From positions 1 to 9,942 of the forward strand of contig CAMHDB010000051.1 in assembly GCA_946183715.1 (NCBI GenBank): DNA of 9,942 bases, read 5' to 3'. The DNA comes from an uncultured Oscillibacter sp. (GTDB lineage: Bacteria > Bacillota > Clostridia > Oscillospirales > Oscillospiraceae). The position numbers and the translations under genes are program-made. Positions 5,687 to 9,942 of the stretch are shown piece by piece; the first letter of the stretch is position 1; the number at the start of each line of letters is the position of its first letter. The notes beneath the pieces were generated by a model that was not told where the DNA came from, searched no databases, and saw only the letters and a list, made by a program, of their open reading frames with translations.

Positions 5687-6514
5687 TTACAGCTTCATTT
5701 TCGGGTCTAACGCGTCGCGGAGGCCCTCGCCGACGAAGTGGAACGCGACGATTGTCAGGACAATCAGAATCCCGCTCGGCGCCCACACCCACGGCATGCG
5801 CGTCAGTACGGACAAGTCCTGCGCGGCGTAGATAATCCCGCCCCACGAGGCCTGCGGCGGGCGGATTCCCGCGCCCAGAAACGAAAGCCCCGATTCCTGT
5901 AGAATCGCGCTTCCGGCGCGGAGAGAGAGCGCCACGAGTACGGGACTGCTGACGCCGGGGAGTATCTCGCGGCGGAGTATCTCGAAGTCCGTGCGCCCGA
6001 TACTCACCGCGCTGTCTATGTACTCCTTCTCCCGGATGGACAGCACGCTCGCGTAGACGAGTTTGGCGACGGAAGTCCAGCCCATGACGCCTATGACGCC
6101 TATCAGCGCCCCCAGCGACGGGCCAATCACGGAGACCAGTATCAGCGACAGCAGGATACTCGGGAACGACATGAACACGTCGCAGGCGCGCATGATGATT
6201 GTCTCGGCGGGGCCGCGGTAGTACCCGGCGGCGAGGCCCAGCGGAAGCCCAAGCGTGACGCTGATGAACGGGGCCGCCACGCCGACTAACAGCGACACCC
6301 GCCCCCCGCACAGAGTACGGGCCAATAAGTCACGGGCCGCGCCGTCGGTGCCGAGTAAGTGCGCGGCGGAAGGCGCGGCCAGAAAGCCCGCCTGTACGTC
6401 GGACGACACCGGGTCCATGTGGAAAATCGCGGGGAGCAGCGCCACCGACAGCGCCTCGACTATCAGGAAGCACAGGCCAATCATGCCGCTTCTCGACTTG
6501 CGGAACTTTTTCAC
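5687..6514 (-). CDS. DppC/OppC-type permease of a peptide-family ABC importer
   Basis: A 275-residue inner-membrane permease that pairs with the B permease to form the translocation channel. It has the family layout: a first membrane segment at about 11-31, the conserved block HLLGTDGAARDLLAR (52-66), then five further hydrophobic segments. The EAA loop that docks onto the ATPases is at about 165-187, with the conserved Gly at 173 and ILPG at 184-187. SGLSFLGAG (208-216) and the C-terminal GEGLRDALDP (262-271) are family hallmarks. The start is GTG at 6512-6514, preceded 5 nt upstream by AAAGGAGG, which is fused to the stop codon of permease B. The length is normal for the family. Confidence 0.95.
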   Translation of the reverse strand: MKKFRKSRSGMIGLCFLIVEALSVALLPAIFHMDPVSSDVQAGFLAAPSAAHLLGTDGAARDLLARTLCGGRVSLLVGVAAPFISVTLGLPLGLAAGYYRGPAETIIMRACDVFMSFPSILLSLILVSVIGPSLGALIGVIGVMGWTSVAKLVYASVLSIREKEYIDSAVSIGRTDFEILRREILPGVSSPVLVALSLRAGSAILQESGLSFLGAGIRPPQASWGGIIYAAQDLSVLTRMPWVWAPSGILIVLTIVAFHFVGEGLRDALDPKMKL

Positions 6515-6519
6515 GGCGG

Positions 6520-6529
6520 CCTCCTTTCA
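6520..6529 (-). promoter_or_regulatory. Stop-codon-fused ribosome binding site at the permease B/C junction
   Basis: The minus strand reads TGAAAGGAGG: the stop codon TGA of permease B runs directly into the Shine-Dalgarno sequence of permease C, and the GTG start follows after 5 nt. This supports the GTG start and suggests translational coupling. Confidence 0.75.
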
Positions 6530-7477
6530 GCGGTACCGGACGCGCGGGTCAAGCAGTCCGTAGGCGATATCCAGCAGGATATTGACGCACAGCACAAGGG
6601 TCGCGATGACGAGCGTGACGCCCATCGTCAGCGGGATGTCGCGGTTGCGGATGGCCTCAATCATGAGGGAGCCGATACCCGGCCAGCCGAAGATTTTCTC
6701 CGCGATTGCCGCGAAGCCGACGATTTCCGGCATTTCGACCATGAGTTGTGTCAGAATCGGCGCGAGGGCCGTCCGGAGGCCGTGCTTGAGCACGACTTCC
6801 AGTTCCGAAAGGCCCTTTGCGCGCGCGGTCTTCAGGTAGTCCTCGTGGAACACGTCCAGACACGCGCTCCGCGTCTGCTGTATCAGGTAGCCCACGGCCC
6901 CGAAGGTAATCGTGGACGCCGGGAGAATCAAATGGCTTACGAGGTCGCCGAACGACACCACCCCCGAGGAGTGCATACCCGTCGCGGGCACGAGGCGGAG
7001 CTTGAACGAGAAAATGTAGATGAACGCGATACAGGTAATAAAGCGCGGCACGGCGAAGCCCGTCAGGGCGAAGAACGACGAGAGCCTGTCCCAGACGGAA
7101 CGCGGGCGGTAGGCCGCCAGAAGGCCAACGGGCACCCCCAGCAGTACGGCGAAGGAAACGCCCGTGCCAATGAGCAGAACCGAGGGCCAGAAGCGCTGTC
7201 CGATGACCTCCGCGACGGGGATACCGTAGCGGTAGCTCATGCCCAAGTCGCCCCGGAGTACGTCGCGCAGCCAATGGGCGTAGCGGAGCCAGAGGGGCAA
7301 GTCCAGTCCGAGAGCTTGCCGGGCGGACTCGTACTCCGCCGCCGTTTCTCCGCCGGAACCGCCCATCACGTCCAGCGCGCTCCCCTGTATCGACGCGAGC
7401 AGGACGTAGAGAATCGCCGTGATAAAGAACATCGTCAGCAGGGCCGACAGAACCCGCTCGTAGAGATAACGCGCCAT
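6527..7477 (-). CDS. DppB/OppB-type permease of a peptide-family ABC importer
   Basis: A 316-residue inner-membrane permease, partner of the C permease. Visible family features: an N-terminal membrane segment (about 9-30); the periplasmic-side block ARQALGLDLPLWLRYAHWL (52-70) followed by LRGDLGMSY (74-82); further membrane segments at about 97-122 and 133-158 and more beyond; the EAA loop DYLKTARAKGLSELEVVLKH (213-232) for ATPase docking; EKIFGWPGIGSLM (260-272); and the C-terminal GLLDPRVRY. The start is ATG at 7475-7477 with GAAAGGAG 9 nt upstream. The gap to the upstream binding-protein gene is 30 nt. No anomaly seen. Confidence 0.95.
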   Translation of the reverse strand: MARYLYERVLSALLTMFFITAILYVLLASIQGSALDVMGGSGGETAAEYESARQALGLDLPLWLRYAHWLRDVLRGDLGMSYRYGIPVAEVIGQRFWPSVLLIGTGVSFAVLLGVPVGLLAAYRPRSVWDRLSSFFALTGFAVPRFITCIAFIYIFSFKLRLVPATGMHSSGVVSFGDLVSHLILPASTITFGAVGYLIQQTRSACLDVFHEDYLKTARAKGLSELEVVLKHGLRTALAPILTQLMVEMPEIVGFAAIAEKIFGWPGIGSLMIEAIRNRDIPLTMGVTLVIATLVLCVNILLDIAYGLLDPRVRYR

Positions 7478-7507
7478 AGAAACCCGCTCCTTTCTATATG
7501 GGCGGAA

Positions 7508-9082
7508 TCAGTTTACATACCACTCCCAGACATTATCGTTGCACATCAGGGAGGCGGCGTTGCAGATGTTCGACACCCGCGCCGACTTCACCCAGTATTC
7601 CCCGGCGAAATAGAGCGGAATGTACCATGTCTTGTCCGCGAGGTACTTCTGGTACTCCTTCACCAGCGCGATTTTCTCCTCTTTGTCGATGGTCGCGCTG
7701 ATACGGTCGACGTAGCTGTCGCGCACGGGGTCGGAGGAGAACGTCACGTTCGTGGAATTGGCGGGGAACTCCGTCTCGAACCACAGGGAGTAGGCCGTCG
7801 CGGAGTGCCCGGAGAGGCCAAGGTCGTATATGCCGCTCGTCAGCCCCGAGAACATCGTCGCCACGTCCACGATGACCATTTCGACGTTGATACCCGCCTC
7901 TTTCCACTGTTGCGTCAGGAGCGCGGCGATATTCTCCCGCTTCGACGCGAACGCGATGGTATAGGGGCGTCCGTCGTAGCCGGCCTCTTTGAGCAGGGCT
8001 TTGGCCCTCTCCACGTCGCGGGGGAACTCCAGCGACGGGTCGTAGTAGTCGGTATTGCGCATTTCGTAGCCGTAGGCGGGGTAGCCGACATCCTTCGCCG
8101 CCGCCTCTACAATCGCGTCCTTGTCGATTGCGTAATGGAGCGCCTGCCGGATTCTCTCGTCCGGGATTCCGCTCTCGTTAATCAGCACTTCCATAAAGAA
8201 CGACTGCACCTCCCCGTCGCGCACGTCGAGGCCGTTGGCCTCCGCCGTGGGCTTGTCGTCCGGTGAGATACTCGAGCCGAGTTCAATCTGGTCGACCTCC
8301 CCCGACATGAGCACAGTCAGGCGGCTTGCCGAATCGAGTACGCGCAAGACGAGTTTATCCCAGTTGCCGCCGTGCAAATGGTAGTGCGGATTGGGGGCGA
8401 GCACCATTTCCGAGCCCGTCATCTGCGAGACGTAGATACAAGGCCCCGAGCCCGTCGGGGTGCGCCAGAATTTGGATTGCAGAATCTCCGCCGGGGCCAC
8501 GCCGCCGAGGATATGTTCGGGCAGGACGAGGAATTTCCGGTTGTAGTGCAGGAGAAAGTCGTCGGGGTCTGTGGGTTCCTTGAACGTCAGTTTCAAAGTA
8601 TAGTCGTCGAGGGCCTCCGCGCCGAAGGCGTCTGGGCCGGTCATGACGCCGTCGGGGTTCGTCCCGGCGAGGACGTGCGTAAAGACGCGCGTCGAGAACG
8701 CCGAGAGCGGGTCGGCCAACAGCCGCGCCGTGAATACCCAGTCGCGCGCCGTGACGCGCTCCCCGTCCGACCACGACGCCTCCGGGTTGAGGTGGAACAC
8801 GGCCTCCAAACCGCCCGCGGCGCTCTCCCACGAATCGGCGGCCCGGGGCCGGATGACCGCCCCCGCCATGTCCGTGAATACCAGCTTGTCGTAAACCTTG
8901 TCGTAGAGCGAGAGTTCGTACATGGTCGTGGACGCGGAATAGTAGGGGTTGAAACTCCCCCACGCGGTGGTGTAGGCCATATTGATGACCTTTTCGGCGT
9001 CGCCGGAATCCCCGCCGCAGGCCGTCAGCGTCAGCGACAACGCCAGAGCCAGACACAGCGCCGACAGTTTCCTATGTAACAT
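7508..9082 (-). CDS. Family 5 substrate-binding lipoprotein of the ABC importer
   Basis: A 524-residue extracellular solute-binding protein (SBP_bac_5, the peptide/nickel class), tethered to the membrane by lipid. Residues 1-21 form a lipoprotein signal: basic MLHRK, a Leu/Ala-rich core, then the lipobox LTAC with lipidated Cys22, followed by GGDSGD. Family landmarks include the early FNPYY (44-48), SWSDGERVTARDWVFT (103-118), GSGPCIYVSQ (211-220) and IRQALHYAIDKDAI (311-324). The length is usual for the class. The open frame extends to a GTG at 9092-9094, but that codon overlaps the Shine-Dalgarno sequence AAAGGTGG (9092-9099), so I choose the ATG at 9080-9082, 9 nt downstream; this also gives a normal signal peptide. 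The substrate is not evident. It sits between the OppF-like ATPase and permease B. Confidence 0.94.
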   Translation of the reverse strand: MLHRKLSALCLALALSLTLTACGGDSGDAEKVINMAYTTAWGSFNPYYSASTTMYELSLYDKVYDKLVFTDMAGAVIRPRAADSWESAAGGLEAVFHLNPEASWSDGERVTARDWVFTARLLADPLSAFSTRVFTHVLAGTNPDGVMTGPDAFGAEALDDYTLKLTFKEPTDPDDFLLHYNRKFLVLPEHILGGVAPAEILQSKFWRTPTGSGPCIYVSQMTGSEMVLAPNPHYHLHGGNWDKLVLRVLDSASRLTVLMSGEVDQIELGSSISPDDKPTAEANGLDVRDGEVQSFFMEVLINESGIPDERIRQALHYAIDKDAIVEAAAKDVGYPAYGYEMRNTDYYDPSLEFPRDVERAKALLKEAGYDGRPYTIAFASKRENIAALLTQQWKEAGINVEMVIVDVATMFSGLTSGIYDLGLSGHSATAYSLWFETEFPANSTNVTFSSDPVRDSYVDRISATIDKEEKIALVKEYQKYLADKTWYIPLYFAGEYWVKSARVSNICNAASLMCNDNVWEWYVN

Positions 9083-9090
9083 AGAACAAG

Positions 9091-9100
9091 CCACCTTTCA
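9091..9100 (-). promoter_or_regulatory. Stop-codon-fused ribosome binding site that sets the lipoprotein start
   Basis: The minus strand reads TGAAAGGTGG: the TGA stop of the OppF-like gene continues into the Shine-Dalgarno sequence. The possible GTG start is inside this element, so the ATG at 9080-9082 is preferred. Confidence 0.7.
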
Positions 9101-9942
9101 AAGTCCGGGGTAGCGCGGGCACGCGCTCCGGTGGGTGTCGCCGTCGGAACGCCGCAGGGGTACAAGCTGACGTTCGCCCTTTGCACAGCCTTCCGTGGCG
9201 TACAGACAGCGCGTCCGGAAGATACAGCCCGAGGGAATGTACACCGCCGCCGCGGCGTCGCCGCGGAGTAACACGCGCTGTTCGCGCCGGACGCCCGGCA
9301 CAGGGTTCGCCGCGAGCAACGCTTGCGTGTACGGGTGTACGGCGCGGTCGAAGATGTCCAGTTTCGTCCCCTCCTCGACTATCCGCCCCAAGTACATCAC
9401 CGCCACGCGGTCGCACAAGTACCGGACGTTCCCGAAGTCGTGCGATATGAACAGGTACGATATCCCCCGCTCCCGCTGCAGGCGCTTCATGAGGTTGAGT
9501 ACCTGCCCCCTGACCGACACGTCCAGCGCGCTGACCGGCTCGTCGCATACGATGAGGTCGGGGTTCGATATCATCGCCCGCGCCACGGCCACCCGCTGAC
9601 GCTGTCCGCCCGACATTTCGTGGGGGTACTTGTCCAGAAAGGACACGTCGAGGCCGATGTAGTCCAGCGCCGTACAGACTTTCGTCTCGCGCTCGTGGGC
9701 CTTGCCGATGTCCATGCTCTCCAGCGGGGCCGAGAGGATTTCGCGCACGGTCTCACGGGGGTTAAGCGACGCGTAGGGGTCCTGAAAAATCATCTGTACG
9801 CGGCGGCGGAGGGGCCGCATTTGTTTCGCCGACAGGTTTGTTACGTCGGTGTCGCCGTAGAGAACGCGCCCGCCCGTCAACGGCAGGAGCCGCGCGATAA
9901 TCCGCGCCAGCGTCGTCTTGCCGCAGCCCGATTCCCCGACCA
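9098..9942 (-). CDS. OppF/DppF-type ATPase of the ABC importer (5' end cut by right edge)
   Basis: The 280 visible residues are the second ATP-binding subunit of the importer. The frame runs open through the window edge, so the true start is outside; the in-frame TTG at 9878-9880 is not the start, because Walker A lies upstream of it. Numbering from the first complete visible codon: Walker A GESGCGKT 2-9, Q-loop Q53, signature MSGGQRQ 109-115, Walker B ending D133-E134, D-loop SALD, H-loop H167, oligo_HPY motif HPYTQALLA about 202-210. Four cysteines (C239, C245, C252, C274) repeat the CX5CX6C pattern of the OppD-like partner, suggesting an Fe-S-type C-terminal domain here too. PRETVREIL and the C-terminal RQLVPLR are typical of the F subtype. 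About 40 N-terminal residues are missing by family length. It is the first of the operon's visible genes. Confidence 0.94.
   Translation of the reverse strand, partial: VGESGCGKTTLARIIARLLPLTGGRVLYGDTDVTNLSAKQMRPLRRRVQMIFQDPYASLNPRETVREILSAPLESMDIGKAHERETKVCTALDYIGLDVSFLDKYPHEMSGGQRQRVAVARAMISNPDLIVCDEPVSALDVSVRGQVLNLMKRLQRERGISYLFISHDFGNVRYLCDRVAVMYLGRIVEEGTKLDIFDRAVHPYTQALLAANPVPGVRREQRVLLRGDAAAAVYIPSGCIFRTRCLYATEGCAKGERQLVPLRRSDGDTHRSACPRYPGL

Noticed and set aside
6359..8266. 635-codon plus-strand open frame opposite the permease and lipoprotein genes
   Set aside because: It is antisense to three well-supported genes, and its product is rich in Arg, His, Glu and Asp without a domain pattern, as expected for a shadow frame.
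9083..9094. GTG at 9092-9094 as start of the lipoprotein
   Set aside because: This codon is part of the Shine-Dalgarno sequence AAAGGTGG; the downstream ATG has good spacing and gives a normal lipoprotein signal.
9098..9880. OppF-like ATPase beginning at the TTG at 9878-9880
   Set aside because: The frame stays open to the right edge and encodes Walker A upstream of that codon, so the gene is simply cut by the window.
1..9942. CRISPR arrays, insertion sequences, integrases, toxin-antitoxin or phage-defence genes
   Set aside because: No regularly spaced repeats, transposase or integrase motifs, terminal inverted repeats or defence domains were seen on either strand.

Overview
The window looks like a chromosomal segment of a moderately GC-rich Firmicute, probably a gut-type clostridium (Oscillospiraceae or Lachnospiraceae-like). 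This is inferred from the strong AAGGAGG-type ribosome binding sites, SigA-like promoters, a five-tRNA cluster with encoded CCA ends in the order Gly-Arg-His-Gln-Lys, and the style of the hybrid histidine kinase. No taxon can be assigned with certainty. Every confidently called gene lies on the minus strand, so the window is transcribed from right to left.

Layout, left to right. Positions 1-427 hold the 3' end of an unrecognised plus-strand reading frame (stop at 175-177), a strong 15-bp hairpin (160-196), a perfect LacI-like palindrome (242-253) and what may be decayed coding sequence. Positions 428-3520 encode a 1030-residue membrane hybrid histidine kinase: two membrane segments around an extracytoplasmic sensor, then PAS, HisKA, HATPase and two receiver domains, with no HPt domain. 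Its promoter is at 3668-3695, with an operator-like inverted repeat at the start site. Positions 3963-4552 are a complete tRNA operon with promoter, five tRNAs (Gly-UCC, Arg-UCU, His-GUG, Gln-UUG, Lys-UUU) and a textbook intrinsic terminator. Positions 4630-9942 hold a peptide-family ABC importer operon, read in the order ATPase (OppF/DppF-like, cut by the right edge), lipoprotein substrate-binding protein, permease B, permease C, ATPase (OppD/DppD-like).

The importer is a complete five-component set. A family 5 lipoprotein captures the solute, two DppB/DppC-type permeases form the channel, and two ATPases power it. At three of the four gene junctions the stop codon is fused to the next gene's Shine-Dalgarno sequence, which suggests translational coupling. 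The substrate cannot be read from sequence; oligopeptides are the default, and nickel or sugars are possible. The kinase is separated from the importer by the tRNA operon and has its own promoter, so a regulatory link between them is not shown.

I do not see a clearly new biological system here. The most distinctive observations are a decapeptide triplication at the N-terminus of the OppD-like ATPase that seems to have moved its start codon, operator-like palindromes around the kinase gene, and a strong hairpin without a U-tract between the importer operon and the co-oriented tRNA operon.
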